Assembly: GCA_041739525.1 (NCBI GenBank)
Contig: JBGSNQ010000158.1
Span: forward strand, 62,001-126,000
Length of the DNA: 64,000 nucleotides
Direction of reading: 5' to 3'
Source: DATJGR01 sp041739525
GTDB lineage: Bacteria > Pseudomonadota > Gammaproteobacteria > Pseudomonadales > Azotimanducaceae
This document shows, piece by piece, positions 8,780 to 19,000 of this stretch (within the stretch, counting starts at the first letter, position 1; each line of letters opens with the position of its first letter). The notes beneath the pieces are model-generated. The model saw only the letters and a program-made list of their open reading frames with translations. It was not told the DNA's origin and ran no database searches. Position numbers and translations under genes: made by a program.

Positions 8780-9850
8780 TCACCTTTGCTTGCGGTAACT
8801 GGTGGGCGAACGCTGCGTCCAGCGCATGAAAGCGCGCCGGAAATTTGTTGCCTCGCTGAAGCCCAACAGCTCGGCAATCTCCTGCGTCGACAGGTGCGTG
8901 GTGACGAGGTAGTCGGTGGCGATATGACAACGCACCTCGTCGAGGATGCTCTGAAACGTCGTGCCCTCATCGGCGAGCCGACGTCGCAACGTTCGTTCGC
9001 CGAGGCGCATCTTCGCGGCGGCGGCGGCCGCGTCCGGCAACTTGCCGGGCGATGACAGCAACAAGTGCCGTAGTTCATTGGCGAGGCTCTCGTGTCGTTC
9101 GATCTCGGCGAGCATTTCACGACATGAACGTTCGAACATCACGGCTGAGTCCGCGTCGGCGTGCATCAGGGGCAGCGCCAACGCGGCAGCATCGAGCACG
9201 AACCGGCTTCGCGGTGCGTCGAACACCACCGGGCACTCGAACCGCGTCGCGTAGAGTTCCCGATGTCGGGGGGCCGGGTAGTTCAGGTCGACCTCGCGCG
9301 GCCTAACGTGCCCGCCAACGAGCACGTCGAGGAGCAGTGGAAACGTCGTGAACATTTCTTCGGTGACCAGCGTCAGTAGCTTGTCATCGAGGCCGAACAC
9401 GTTTTCCGCACCGATCACCAGTGCGTCGTCCTCGAATTCGAACGTCAGATCGAAGAGCGGCCCCGCGGTACGGTAGTACTTGAGCGCGATCTGAATCGCC
9501 TGATTCAGCGTCGCGCACGACATCATGGCGTAACCCAGCATGCCGTAGGACGACACGGAAAACGGCGGACTCGCAAAAGCGAAATCGTCCGGCAGCGGTT
9601 GCGCGATCAGATTGCGTTGCAGTTGCAGCATGGCCCGGTAAGAAACCCGCGCCGCAGGAGCCAGTACCGCGTCGCCGCGCAGTCCTGTGTTCGCCAGCAA
9701 CACATCGGGCGTAATGCCTATGCGCCGGCCTGCCTCGAGCGTCGCCTTCACGGTTCGCGTGGGGACGGCCGGTAAGTCGAGATTGGGGCGGCGGCGAAGC
9801 GGCATCGTGTTCGGCGGCATAGGACGCACAGACTGTCCGAAAATGATCAT
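8780..9850 (-). CDS. AraC-family transcriptional regulator (OruR/ArgR-like arrangement)
   Basis: The 356-residue regulator has a long N-terminal ligand-binding region of the Arabinose_bd type (about 25-220), with GMLGYAMMSCATLNQAIQIALKYYRT as its most typical segment. A C-terminal AraC helix-turn-helix pair lies at about 255-352 (LGERTLRRRLADEGTTF, IAELLGFSEATNFRRAFMRWTQRSPTSYR). Regulators of this class often respond to lipids or amino-acid derivatives. It is divergently placed 76 bases from the ferritin-like diiron gene, its most likely target. The start could be 9850 or an internal methionine about 11 residues later. Confidence 0.9.
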   Translation of the reverse strand: MIIFGQSVRPMPPNTMPLRRRPNLDLPAVPTRTVKATLEAGRRIGITPDVLLANTGLRGDAVLAPAARVSYRAMLQLQRNLIAQPLPDDFAFASPPFSVSSYGMLGYAMMSCATLNQAIQIALKYYRTAGPLFDLTFEFEDDALVIGAENVFGLDDKLLTLVTEEMFTTFPLLLDVLVGGHVRPREVDLNYPAPRHRELYATRFECPVVFDAPRSRFVLDAAALALPLMHADADSAVMFERSCREMLAEIERHESLANELRHLLLSSPGKLPDAAAAAAKMRLGERTLRRRLADEGTTFQSILDEVRCHIATDYLVTTHLSTQEIAELLGFSEATNFRRAFMRWTQRSPTSYRKQR

Positions 9851-9880
9851 TCAAAGTCAAGAATGAACCTTTCCGGGGAC

Positions 9881-9895
9881 GTTACCTTCCGTAAC
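9881..9895. promoter_or_regulatory. Inverted repeat GTTAC-N5-GTAAC, possible operator
   Basis: A perfect five-base inverted repeat (GTTAC at 9881-9885 and GTAAC at 9891-9895) lies in the 76-base divergent region between the AraC-type regulator and the ferritin-like protein. AraC proteins usually bind direct repeats, so this could belong to another factor or be chance. The position just upstream of the strong ribosome binding site (GGAGGAGGT at 9910-9918) fits an operator. Confidence 0.3.
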
Positions 9896-9926
9896 ATGGC
9901 CGCTCCCTGGAGGAGGTAAAACCGCA

Positions 9927-11051
9927 ATGACCATCACGTACCTGGACGCCGCGCCCCGCAAAGTTCGTTTCTTCGAAGCCCAGCAAGCACCCGCCGACGA
10001 GATGACCGAAGCACAGGTCAACCACGTTGCGGAGATCTTCAATACGCCGCTGACAGGTACCTATAACTGGGACTACCGCGTTGCCGACGACCGCATCAAC
10101 AAGCTCTACGAGCTCGGCAAACAGCTGAACTGGAACGCAAGCCTCGACGTGCATTGGGATCGCACACCGGACTGGCACGCGGCGCCACCGCTACCGGAAG
10201 CGCGCAAGCGCGAGATCATCGACGGCTCGCCGTGGATCGGTTATGCGCCTTGGGACTCGATGAGCGACGAACGCAAGCTCGAATTCGCAAGACACGACCA
10301 GGCGTGGTCGCTGTCGCAGTTCCTGCACGGCGAGCAGGGCGCTCTGCTGGTTGCGTCGCAACTGGTGTCATGCGCACCGAGCTTCAACGCGAAGATGTAC
10401 GCCGCGTCGCAAACGTTCGATGAGGCACGCCACGTAGAGGTGTTCAACCGCTACCTGCAACGCAAGATGGGCATGAGCTATCCCGTGAACCGCGGGCTGA
10501 AGGATCTGCTCGACAAGATCCTCACCGATGCGCGTTGGGATCTGAAGTTCATCGGCATGCAGATCATCCTCGAAGGACTCGCGCTCGCGGCGTTCCACTC
10601 GGCGAAAGACGATACGCAGGATCCGGTTTTGAAGGAGTTGCTGTATCTGGTGATTCGCGACGAAGCCCGTCACGTGACGTTCGGCGTGAACTATCTCGAG
10701 GAATTCGTCAAAACACTGTCGCAGGAAGAACGCGAAGAGCGCGCGCAGTTCGCCTACGAAGCGTGCATCGTCAGCCGTGATCGTCTGATCGGCACCGACG
10801 TATTCCGTTACTTCGGCTGGGACGTCGACCAATCGCGCAAAGTACTCGTCGAGCGCGGCCTCAACGCCGACTTCCTGAATCTGTTGTACGCACGCATCAT
10901 CCCGAACCTGAAGCGCATTGGTCTGCTGACCGACCGCATTCGACCGAAGTTCGAAGAGATGGGCGTAATGGACTTCGAGAATCTCACGACTGATGGCGAC
11001 ATCGATTGGCGCGAACTCGAAAAGCCGTTGGAATACGACCTGACCGCCTGA
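9927..11051 (+). CDS. Ferritin-like diiron carboxylate protein
   Basis: The 374-residue protein has the spaced carboxylate/histidine ligands of an R2-like diiron centre: E136 in HGEQGA, E166 and H169 in DEARH, E216 in ILEGLAL, and E246 and H249 in a second DEARH. This set is complete, so an active di-metal oxygen-activating site is likely. AurF-type N-oxygenases and R2-like ligand-binding oxidases use the same layout, and the substrate is unknown. The start is secured by an excellent ribosome binding site nine bases upstream. A strong terminator follows, so it is transcribed alone. The divergent AraC gene suggests induction by a small molecule. Confidence 0.85.
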   Translation: MTITYLDAAPRKVRFFEAQQAPADEMTEAQVNHVAEIFNTPLTGTYNWDYRVADDRINKLYELGKQLNWNASLDVHWDRTPDWHAAPPLPEARKREIIDGSPWIGYAPWDSMSDERKLEFARHDQAWSLSQFLHGEQGALLVASQLVSCAPSFNAKMYAASQTFDEARHVEVFNRYLQRKMGMSYPVNRGLKDLLDKILTDARWDLKFIGMQIILEGLALAAFHSAKDDTQDPVLKELLYLVIRDEARHVTFGVNYLEEFVKTLSQEEREERAQFAYEACIVSRDRLIGTDVFRYFGWDVDQSRKVLVERGLNADFLNLLYARIIPNLKRIGLLTDRIRPKFEEMGVMDFENLTTDGDIDWRELEKPLEYDLTA

Positions 11052-11066
11052 CCAGACGCGGCTATG

Positions 11067-11102
11067 AACAAACGGGGCAGCCACGGCTGCCCCGTTTGTT
11101 TT
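11067..11102 (+). terminator. Intrinsic terminator after the ferritin-like gene
   Basis: A perfect 16-base-pair inverted repeat (11067-11082 with 11085-11100) has a GC core GGGGCAGCC and flanking A and T runs. It lies 16 bases after the stop codon. The A-run on the left makes it usable on both strands. Confidence 0.85.
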
Positions 11103-11138
11103 GGCTTGCGATCGAGGCCGGCCTCATAATCCGGCGCC

Positions 11139-12494
11139 ATGGACATCACCCTTGCTCGATTCGTAGCAGCGTTGCGGCGCGCGGAACTGCGCGTATCGCC
11201 GGCCGAAACGCTCGATGCGCTGGCGGTGGTGAATTGCATCGGACTCGATGATCCGACGCTGTTGCGCGAAGCACTGGAGCTGACACTGGCCAAATCGCGC
11301 GAAGAGAAAGCCCGATTCGCCGAGTGTTTCGCCCGGTTCTTCGAGCAACTCGCGTTTCGCACGCCCGCAAAACAAAGCTTCTTCCGCGGCATCGATCGAG
11401 AAGCGGCGTTGGCACAGGTGCAATCGCATCTGACGAGCGTCACTCGAGATGTCGTCGCGGGCATCATGCACAACGATCGGTCCGCACTGGCGCTCGCAGT
11501 CGAGCGGGCCGCACACGACGCCGGCATCGCCTCAATGCAGTCGCTGCGCGACAAAGCGACGCTCGCCGGTCAAATTGCCGACGCACTGGGCGGGCGCGAA
11601 CTTGAACAGTTGCTCACCTCGCCGCCGGACGAACTCGACGGTGCCGTGGTGCACGCGCTGCGTTACCTGCGGCACTACATCAAACAGGAAGTGCAGCAGT
11701 ACGTAGACACGCAATACCGTCTGACCGTGGATGCGTCCGGCAAGCGCGCTATTCTCGAAGCGGCGCTTGCAGCGAACCTGACGCAGATTCCCAATGAATA
11801 TCGCGGCGAACTGCGCCGTGTCATCGAAAAGCTGGCTGAACAGCTCGCGCGCGACCACCGCCGGCGCCGCCGAAAAGCGCGCCGCGGCCAGCTCGACATC
11901 AAGCAGACGCTGCGTGCGAACATGGCATACGACGAAGCGTTGTTCCGGCTGAAGTGGCGCCGCCAGCGGCGTGAGAAGGCGACCGTATTCGCGCTATGCG
12001 ACGTCAGCGGATCCGTCAGCCGCGTCGCACGTTTTCTTTTGTACCTGTTGTACGGCCTCAGCGATGTGCTGCCGAGTGTACGCACGTTCGCGTTTTCCAA
12101 CCGGCTCGGCGAGGTCAGTGATCAGTTTCGCGACAAGCCGATCGAAGCGGCCATTGAAGAGGCGTTGTTCGACTGGGGGAAGGGCAACACCGACTACGGC
12201 CGCGCGTTTCTGGATTTCCGTGAACTCGCACTGAACGACGTCGACCATCGTTCAACCGTGATCATCCTCGGTGACGCTCGCAACAACTACTACGAACCGC
12301 ACGTCGACCGGCTGAAGGCCATCTCACAACGCGCGAAGCGCGTGTTGTGGCTGAACCCGGAGCCGCGCGAGAACTGGGGCGAAGGCGACTCCGAGATGCC
12401 GCGCTTCGCGCCGCACTGTTTCCGCGTATCGCGCTGCAATTCACTTTCGGATCTCGAACGGTTCGCCGAAGCTCTGGTGGCATCGCAGCGCTAA
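11139..12494 (+). CDS. CoxE-like von Willebrand factor A domain protein
   Basis: The 451-residue cytoplasmic protein has a helical N-terminal half (1-230), a very basic linker (RRRRKARRG) and a C-terminal VWA domain. The VWA domain has an intact metal-ion-dependent adhesion motif (CDVSGSVS) and a later STVIILGDARNN strand, the pattern of the CoxE family. CoxE proteins normally work with a MoxR-type AAA ATPase in metalloenzyme maturation, for example of CO dehydrogenase. No MoxR gene is seen within the window, so the partner must be encoded elsewhere or the role differs. It follows the ferritin-like diiron gene after a terminator, so joint function is only a suggestion. Confidence 0.85.
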   Translation: MDITLARFVAALRRAELRVSPAETLDALAVVNCIGLDDPTLLREALELTLAKSREEKARFAECFARFFEQLAFRTPAKQSFFRGIDREAALAQVQSHLTSVTRDVVAGIMHNDRSALALAVERAAHDAGIASMQSLRDKATLAGQIADALGGRELEQLLTSPPDELDGAVVHALRYLRHYIKQEVQQYVDTQYRLTVDASGKRAILEAALAANLTQIPNEYRGELRRVIEKLAEQLARDHRRRRRKARRGQLDIKQTLRANMAYDEALFRLKWRRQRREKATVFALCDVSGSVSRVARFLLYLLYGLSDVLPSVRTFAFSNRLGEVSDQFRDKPIEAAIEEALFDWGKGNTDYGRAFLDFRELALNDVDHRSTVIILGDARNNYYEPHVDRLKAISQRAKRVLWLNPEPRENWGEGDSEMPRFAPHCFRVSRCNSLSDLERFAEALVASQR

Positions 12495-12509
12495 CGACTG
12501 CGCTCGGCC

Positions 12510-13271
12510 TCAGTTGATGCCGACCGCGAAGCTCAACGTCGGGCCAATCTCTCGATGCACTACCAGATCCGCGATCGGATCGAGTGGGGTCGGTTCGCGA
12601 TTGACGATGACGAGTTTCGCACCGAGTTCCTTCGCCAGTTCCGGAAATCCGGCCGCCGGATAAACCACCAGCGACGACCCAACCACGACGAACAGATCGC
12701 ATTGCACGGTCTGTTGCTGCGCCAGGCGCATCTCGCGCTCCGGCATCGACTGCCCGAACGAGATCGTCGCGCTCTTAACGATGCCGTTACATTCCGCGCA
12801 CGGTGCAACGCGGCCGGTGTCGGCGAATTGCTTCTCCAGAAACGCCAGTTCGTATCGCGCGTCGCAATTGAGACACTTCGCATACGTCGCGTTGCCGTGC
12901 AGTTCGATTACCTGGCTCGGGTCGATGCCGGAGTTCTGATGCAGGTTGTCGACGTTCTGCGTGATCACGGACGTCGCTTTGCCGTCGCGTATCAACCTTG
13001 CGATCGCTTCGTGGCCCTTGTTCGGCTTCGCCGTCTCAATGGTGCGCTCACCGGTAAAGCGGCGACGCCACGACTCCTGCCGGATCGAATCCGACGCGAC
13101 GAAGTCCTGAAACATGATGGGCTTCATCTTCGTCCACAGCCCGGTACCCGGGCTGCGGAAATCCGGAATGCCGGATTCGGTACTGATACCGGCGCCGGTG
13201 AAGAACACGATGCGCGACGCATCGTCGAACATGCGTCGCAGCCGGTCGAGGTCGTCAGCGCCACCGTTCAT
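12510..13271 (-). CDS. Sir2-family NAD-dependent protein deacylase
   Basis: The 253-residue sirtuin has the NAD-binding GAGISTESGIPDFRS (about 23-37), the TQNVDNLH segment and the catalytic histidine in ELHGN. Its structural zinc site is four cysteines in CLNC and CAEC. The Y-x-x-R pair that marks lysine desuccinylases (SIRT5/CobB type) is not visible after GIPDFRSPGTGLW, so it is more likely a deacetylase or another deacylase. It is convergent with the CoxE-like gene (15 bases apart) and shares its strand with the hydrolase upstream. Confidence 0.92.
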   Translation of the reverse strand: MNGGADDLDRLRRMFDDASRIVFFTGAGISTESGIPDFRSPGTGLWTKMKPIMFQDFVASDSIRQESWRRRFTGERTIETAKPNKGHEAIARLIRDGKATSVITQNVDNLHQNSGIDPSQVIELHGNATYAKCLNCDARYELAFLEKQFADTGRVAPCAECNGIVKSATISFGQSMPEREMRLAQQQTVQCDLFVVVGSSLVVYPAAGFPELAKELGAKLVIVNREPTPLDPIADLVVHREIGPTLSFAVGIN

Positions 13272-13289
13272 GTTGCAGCGAACGCCGAC

Positions 13290-14072
13290 TCAGTTATGCA
13301 GCTTCGCAATCGCTGCCAGCACCGCATCCGTCTGTTCATACGGAACCATGTGTGCGGCATTGCCGATCATCGTCAGCTTCGCTCCGGCAATTCCATCGAC
13401 GAAGTGCTTAGCGTAACTCGCCGGAATCAGGCGATCGGCCTCGCCCCAGATGATCTGCGTGCGCGCGCGGATACGGTACAAACGTTCCGACAGACCTCTG
13501 TCTGGAATCGGAAACAGGATCTTGCCGGCCGTACCCATGCGCCGGGCATTGCCCACCAGGAAATCCGTTAGGAACTCTGGGTCGTTGAAGTCGCCACCCG
13601 CCGAAAGCAGCCCGGTGTACTTCGCGGGCTCGTGGAACAGCAGGTCGGGCAACTCGAACGGCAGCTTCGAGAACAGGTCGCAGATCGGATCTTCGTCGAT
13701 CCACAAGCCCGCCGGACAGATCAACGCAAGCTGCGTGACGGTGGTGTTGGAAAGCGCGGCCATTTCCGCGGCGATCATGCCGCCCATGGAATGACCGACG
13801 AGAATCGGATCTTTCAGCTTCAGCGTTTCCCACACATCGAGTCCGAACAGTGTGAAGTCGAGCATCGTCCGCAACGGTTCACTGCTGTCGGAGTCTTCGT
13901 AACCCGGCAGCAACGGTGCGGTGACGCTGTACTTCTGTTCGAGGCGCGCCAGGAACGGGTCGTTGGCGAGCAAGCCGCCGGCGCCGTGCATGAACAACAG
14001 CTGTGGACCGCTGCCGCCTTCGTACACTCTTACCTTGTGGCGACCCGCCACATCGATTACACGTGACTTCAT
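13290..14072 (-). CDS. Alpha/beta hydrolase, C-C bond hydrolase or esterase type
   Basis: The 260-residue hydrolase has the oxyanion segment FMHGAGG, the nucleophile serine in GHSMGG, the acid in WGEADRLIP and the histidine in GNAAHMVP, a full catalytic triad. Its ATG follows directly on the TGA of the upstream luciferase-like oxidoreductase with no gap, so the two are one translational unit. Beside a flavin monooxygenase-like enzyme and an isomerase of the naphthalene pathway family, it may cleave a ring-opened or Baeyer-Villiger product, but the substrate is unknown. Confidence 0.85.
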   Translation of the reverse strand: MKSRVIDVAGRHKVRVYEGGSGPQLLFMHGAGGLLANDPFLARLEQKYSVTAPLLPGYEDSDSSEPLRTMLDFTLFGLDVWETLKLKDPILVGHSMGGMIAAEMAALSNTTVTQLALICPAGLWIDEDPICDLFSKLPFELPDLLFHEPAKYTGLLSAGGDFNDPEFLTDFLVGNARRMGTAGKILFPIPDRGLSERLYRIRARTQIIWGEADRLIPASYAKHFVDGIAGAKLTMIGNAAHMVPYEQTDAVLAAIAKLHN

Positions 14073-15314
14073 TCAACCCGCTCCAACGGCTTGCGCTGCA
14101 GGCCGATTCGCCTGCGTGCCCAGCGGGTGAATCCAGAACCGGTCGTCGTTGCTGTACTGCGGCCACATGTCGCGCAGTTGCGGCATGACTTCTTCGGCGA
14201 ACAGCTTACTCGAGCGCATGCACTTGTCTTTCGGCATGTCGCCGACATGAATCAGACAGAAGATGTTGCCGACGCGCAAACCGGTGATCAGTTCCTTCAT
14301 CTGCGCGGCCACGGTGTCGGGGCTGCCGGCGATCACGTAGCCGTCGTTCACGAGTTGATCCCAACTCATTTTGCTCACGTCGCCCAGGGCCTGTTGCGTC
14401 ATCTGCGTTGTGACGTTTGCCTTTAACGTCTTGATGGTGCGGTAACCGGGCGCATCGGCGAAGCCGGGGTACACGTGCAGACAGCGGTTGTAGAAGTAAT
14501 CGATGTGTTCTCGATAGTCGCGCTCGGCTTCCTTGTCGGATTCCGCAACCACGATGGTCTGTGCGAACCCGGCGCGATACGGCGACATGTCTTTGCCGCG
14601 CTCCTGCACCCGCTGCCAATAGCCGTCCATCAGCTGCTTCGCACGCTTGTAACCGCTGAAGCTCAGATAGCAGTACACGTAATCGAAATCGAGGCAGAAG
14701 TCGTATGTCTCGAGCGAGCCACCACCTGGAATGAAGATCGGCGGCGGCGACTGAATCGGCTTCGGCCAGCAGTTCGCATAACGCAGCTTGGTGTAGCGAC
14801 CGTTGAAGGCAAACGGCTCGGGCTCGCGCCACGCACGCATGATCAATTCGTGCGCCTCGGCATAACGCTCGCGCGTCAGGGCAGGAATGTCGCCGTATAC
14901 GTAGTTCGTATCCATGGACGTGCCAACGGGAAAGCCCGCCAGCAACCGACCGCCCGAAATCACGTCGAGCATGGCGAACTCTTCCGCCACTCGAATCGGC
15001 GGGTTGTACAACGCGATCGAATTGCCGAGCACTACCAGCGCGGCTTTCGAGGTTCTACGCGCGAGCGCCGCGGCCATGATGTTCGGTGACGGCATCATGC
15101 CGTACGCGTTGGCGTGGTGTTCGTTCACGCCGATACCGTCGTAGCCCAGTTGCTCGGCATACTCGAGCTCATCGAGATAGATGTTGTAAAGCTCGTGTCC
15201 ACGCACGGGGTCGTACAGCGAACTCGGAATGTCGACCCACACTGACCGGTGCTTCTCGCGAAAGTCGTCGGGCAGGTAAGGCCACGGCATCAGATTGAAC
15301 CAGGTGAACTTCAT
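14073..15314 (-). CDS. Luciferase-like (LLM class) flavin-dependent oxidoreductase
   Basis: The 413-residue TIM-barrel enzyme has the bacterial luciferase-like features GYDGIGVNEHH near residue 60, LDVISGGRLLAGFPVG in the middle and the PPPIFIPGGG strand. Such enzymes use reduced flavin (FMNH2 or F420H2) for oxygenation or hydride transfer. The start at MKFTWFNLMPW (15314) has a G-rich ribosome binding site; an upstream extension of 16 residues is not typical. It heads an operon with the alpha/beta hydrolase and is divergent from the isomerase gene across 111 bases. No separate flavin reductase is nearby. Confidence 0.88.
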   Translation of the reverse strand: MKFTWFNLMPWPYLPDDFREKHRSVWVDIPSSLYDPVRGHELYNIYLDELEYAEQLGYDGIGVNEHHANAYGMMPSPNIMAAALARRTSKAALVVLGNSIALYNPPIRVAEEFAMLDVISGGRLLAGFPVGTSMDTNYVYGDIPALTRERYAEAHELIMRAWREPEPFAFNGRYTKLRYANCWPKPIQSPPPIFIPGGGSLETYDFCLDFDYVYCYLSFSGYKRAKQLMDGYWQRVQERGKDMSPYRAGFAQTIVVAESDKEAERDYREHIDYFYNRCLHVYPGFADAPGYRTIKTLKANVTTQMTQQALGDVSKMSWDQLVNDGYVIAGSPDTVAAQMKELITGLRVGNIFCLIHVGDMPKDKCMRSSKLFAEEVMPQLRDMWPQYSNDDRFWIHPLGTQANRPAAQAVGAG

Positions 15315-15425
15315 TCGATTCCCCCAACCATCCAAGAACGTCGCAAAGGAGGGCAATGTCATCCGCTTTGCGAACGACTGTCAACAAATTAAGCTGCCTG
15401 CTTTAGCACTCGCGGGAACTACCAC

Positions 15426-16025
15426 ATGCACACGCTCGAATTTTTCTTCGACTGCTCGAGTCCGTGGACATACCTCGCGTTCGAGAGCGTGCAGAAGATA
15501 CGCTCGCGCATCGACTTCAACATCGTCTGGCGGCCGATCCTCGTCGGCGGCGTCTTCAACACAGTCAACCCCAGCGTGTACGAAAACCGCGCGAAGCCGG
15601 TGCCGGTGAAGGCGCGCTACTACCAGAAGGATCTGCGTGACTGGGCGCATCACGTCGGCATCACAATCGGCCAGCCGCCGGTGTTTCCGGTGAACAGCGT
15701 GAAAGCCATGCGCGGCGCATTCGTCGCGATAGAACACGACTGTCTCGAAACCTATGCGCGCCGCGTTTTCCAGCGCTACTGGGGAGAACTCGCGGACATT
15801 TCGCAAGACGATGTGCTGGCCGGCATCGTTTCGGCGTGTGGTCTCCCGGCAACCGAGTTCTTCGAGAAGATCGGTACCGCCACCTACAAGGACCGGTTGC
15901 GCCTCAACACCGAGGAGTTGATGAAGCGGGGCGGCTTCGGTTCGCCGACGATGTTTCTCGACGGCGACGACATGTTCTTTGGTAACGACCGCTTACAGTT
16001 GATCGAGGCGAAACTGACCGTTTGA
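15426..16025 (+). CDS. 2-hydroxychromene-2-carboxylate isomerase-like DsbA-fold protein
   Basis: The 199-residue protein is of the thioredoxin-fold GST-kappa/DsbA type. It starts with FFFDCSSPWTYLAFE, whose serine aligns with the glutathione-activating serine of the isomerases. The GGFGSPTMFLDGDDMFFGNDRL end is also typical. The family isomerises an aromatic breakdown intermediate in naphthalene degradation, but many members have other substrates. It is divergent from the luciferase-like oxidoreductase and hydrolase operon, so a shared regulatory region and a common catabolic route are plausible. Confidence 0.85.
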   Translation: MHTLEFFFDCSSPWTYLAFESVQKIRSRIDFNIVWRPILVGGVFNTVNPSVYENRAKPVPVKARYYQKDLRDWAHHVGITIGQPPVFPVNSVKAMRGAFVAIEHDCLETYARRVFQRYWGELADISQDDVLAGIVSACGLPATEFFEKIGTATYKDRLRLNTEELMKRGGFGSPTMFLDGDDMFFGNDRLQLIEAKLTV

Positions 16026-16048
16026 TCGGCGCCAGACTCGCGGCGGCG

Positions 16049-19000
16049 TCACCACCAGCTTTTCTTCGCCGCCGTCCTGCGATCGGATTCCGCGACCGCC
16101 GCAGCACACGGGTTTTTTTGCCGTGTAACGCGGTCCCAGAGCGTGGTTGCCAGTATCGATAGTCCGCCGGTCGCGAATGCGGCCCCGCCGTAGACGAGCG
16201 TGCCCTTCGGATCGACGGTCAAATGCGGCTTCGAGAGCGTACCCGAGACTTTCACGTACGAATTGAACAACTCACCGGCACTGAATCCGAGGCCGCCGCG
16301 CGCCGCGGTCTTGAAGTTGAAATCGATCGCCTCATTACGCAGATCCACCGCCCCCGTGCTGACCAAGTCGAGTTCGTTAGTGCGGATCACGATTACCGGG
16401 TCGGTGCGCAGAATGCCGCCGGTTGCCTCGAACAGGTAGGCCTGGCACACCACGTCGGTGAATTCCTGACGCTTCGACAGCGGATTCAGCGTGCGCGCCA
16501 GCTCACCGAGAAAATCCGACGTGAGCGCCTGATTCACCCGGGAGTTCGGTATACGTCCGCCGGTTCCTTCGAGGCGTACTCGCCCATCTAGCGTTACCGC
16601 CAGTTCGCGGAGGTTGGCACCGGTGGCCGCGGCATCGATCTGCACCTTGTACAAGCTTGCCGCGGCCGTCCTGTTCAGCCCTGGAATCAGCCCCAGCCGA
16701 ATCTGGTCACCGTTCGCGAATATCCGCACATTCGGTGTGCCCACATTCGGCCCGATCGAAAACCGCGCCGTTAGGTTGCCGTCGGTGCTGCCGAACGTGA
16801 GCGGATCGACCTCGAGCTGACCGTCGCGCAACGTGGCATTCAACTGAAGTTGATCGTACGTTTGGTCGAAGAAATTCGTCTTCGCTGACTGGATGGAAGC
16901 GGTGCCGTTCACCTCGTTCAACAAATGCAGCGGCAGCGCCACGTTCGGAATTGCTTTCGAATCGAGCCGGACGGCAGTTGTCGGCAACTGATTCCCAACC
17001 GCATCAGTGAGGGGCGTGAGATCCAGAAAGTTCGATGTCAGTCGGATATCAAGGTTCGGCTTCGACGTGAGATCGAGGCCGGCGCTGCCGACAAAGTCGG
17101 TCTTTCCAAAGTGGCCCGTTAACCCATCCATGCGAAACGCGGTCGGCGTGCCGGTAATCACCGCCGCAACATCGAGCGGCTGCGCGGGCAAATCCAGATC
17201 GAACATGCGGCCGGTGGCGCGCAGGTCATTGGTGCGTGCCTTCGCGGTCAATGCAGTTGCCGAGAAGTCCGGGGCGCGATCGAGACGACCTTGGAGGCTG
17301 AGGAACGCGCCGGGTACCTCGAAGTGCAACGTATCGAAGGTCCACTTGTCGAGCCGCCAGGAAGCTTCGACCTTCAGATCGAACTTCTGGCGGATGACGT
17401 TTGCATCGGGCATGTCTGGCACCAGCAATCGCAAATCAGGCCCGCTGGCGCGCACATCGACGCGGTTTGCCACATCCCCAACGGTCGTACCGAGGGGTAG
17501 CGCAACATCGGCGTTGAGCATGGCACTACTACCGGCGGCTGCGATGCTGACGTCTTGAAGGCGAACTCGGTCGTCACCGTACTGAAGCACTCCGCGTGCC
17601 TGAAATGGTCCGACCGGTAGCCCATACCCTTGCGCGAGCGCCTTGAATGGCGAGAGATCGGTGCCGCTCAACGTGAAGTTCAGACTGGTTCCACGCCAAC
17701 TCGGCGACGAACCAATTGCGCCGCCGACCTGCAGTCGGGCGCCTGCGGCGCTGACGTCTACGCCATCGAGGCGCGTTCGTCCGTTCTGCATAACGACATG
17801 TCCGGCAGCGTTGTACGCTTGCTCCGGAAAATTTGCCCACCGGACGTAAGCCGCCGCATCGGACAGACGCTTACCTTGCAACCCGAAGCGCAGATTGGTG
17901 CTGGCGTTTTTCGAAGTACCAACTACGCCATCTAGATTCAGAGTGTCGTCGACCACGGAGAGCGTAGCCGCACGCAACTCGAGACCGGCACGGGACCACT
18001 CGGCCTGCCCTCGAGTGGAAAATGGCGCGCGCGGCGCCGTTACGCCGAGCGCCTGCGCCCACGGTCGGATGTCGTCGCCGCGGGCAGTGAATTGGACACG
18101 CGTGCCAAAATAGTCCGGATAGTCACCCAACGGCCCACTGGCGCTCAGATAGAGCAGGGCAGTCTTGGAGGTCAGCTCCATCAGGTCCGCGCCGGTGTCG
18201 GAGGGATGCAAGCGGAGCGTGACGTCGAAGGGGCCGGTCGCCAATCCCGGAATGCGTAGCAACTTGCGAAACTTCTCAACGTTCGCGCCAACGAGATGCG
18301 CCGTCACATCATTGCCGGACAGCGTATCGATACGTTTCACCGATCCCTGTAGGCTGAACGCGCTGTCGACCAGATCGAGTTTTGCCTGATCGATCTCGAG
18401 CAGCGTTCCGGTGCGTCGGATCGTCGCGGTCAAGTGAAACTGTTCGGGCGGCAGTTCGAGTCCGACGATGCCCGCCAACAAGCTCGCGTCGGGGCCCGAG
18501 ATTTCCGTCCGCAGCACCAACCTGGCCATTTCGGTGGGATCCGAAAGCTCACCATCACCCGAGATGTCGAACTGGCCGATCTTTCCAACGACGCTCCCGC
18601 GTACGCCTTGCCCGTCGGGCGCAGGCGATACCGACAACGCGAAATCGAAAGGGCCGTCACCGAGGTTGCGAACGCCGAAGGTCGATGCAACATAGGCAGC
18701 GTCCGGACCACTGATATCCAGATCCGCTTCGCTATCCACCAGGCGAGCGAGGTCGTCGATGCGCGCCTTCAATGCCAGATTCAACTGACCGACGTGACCA
18801 TCGACGGAAGTGCTGATTGCCTTCCCGGCAACCAGGTTCGCAAACGGTCCGATCTGCCCGGTGATGTTCACCGCCGCGTCGTTCGCGCTGCCTGCGGCCG
18901 CAAACTCAAGCATGTCGCCCGCACCGCGCTGTTGTGTGATCTGCTCGAAGTTCAAGGTGAGCGGCCGATCGAGGCGGGGACCGATGAACTGCACGTGGGC

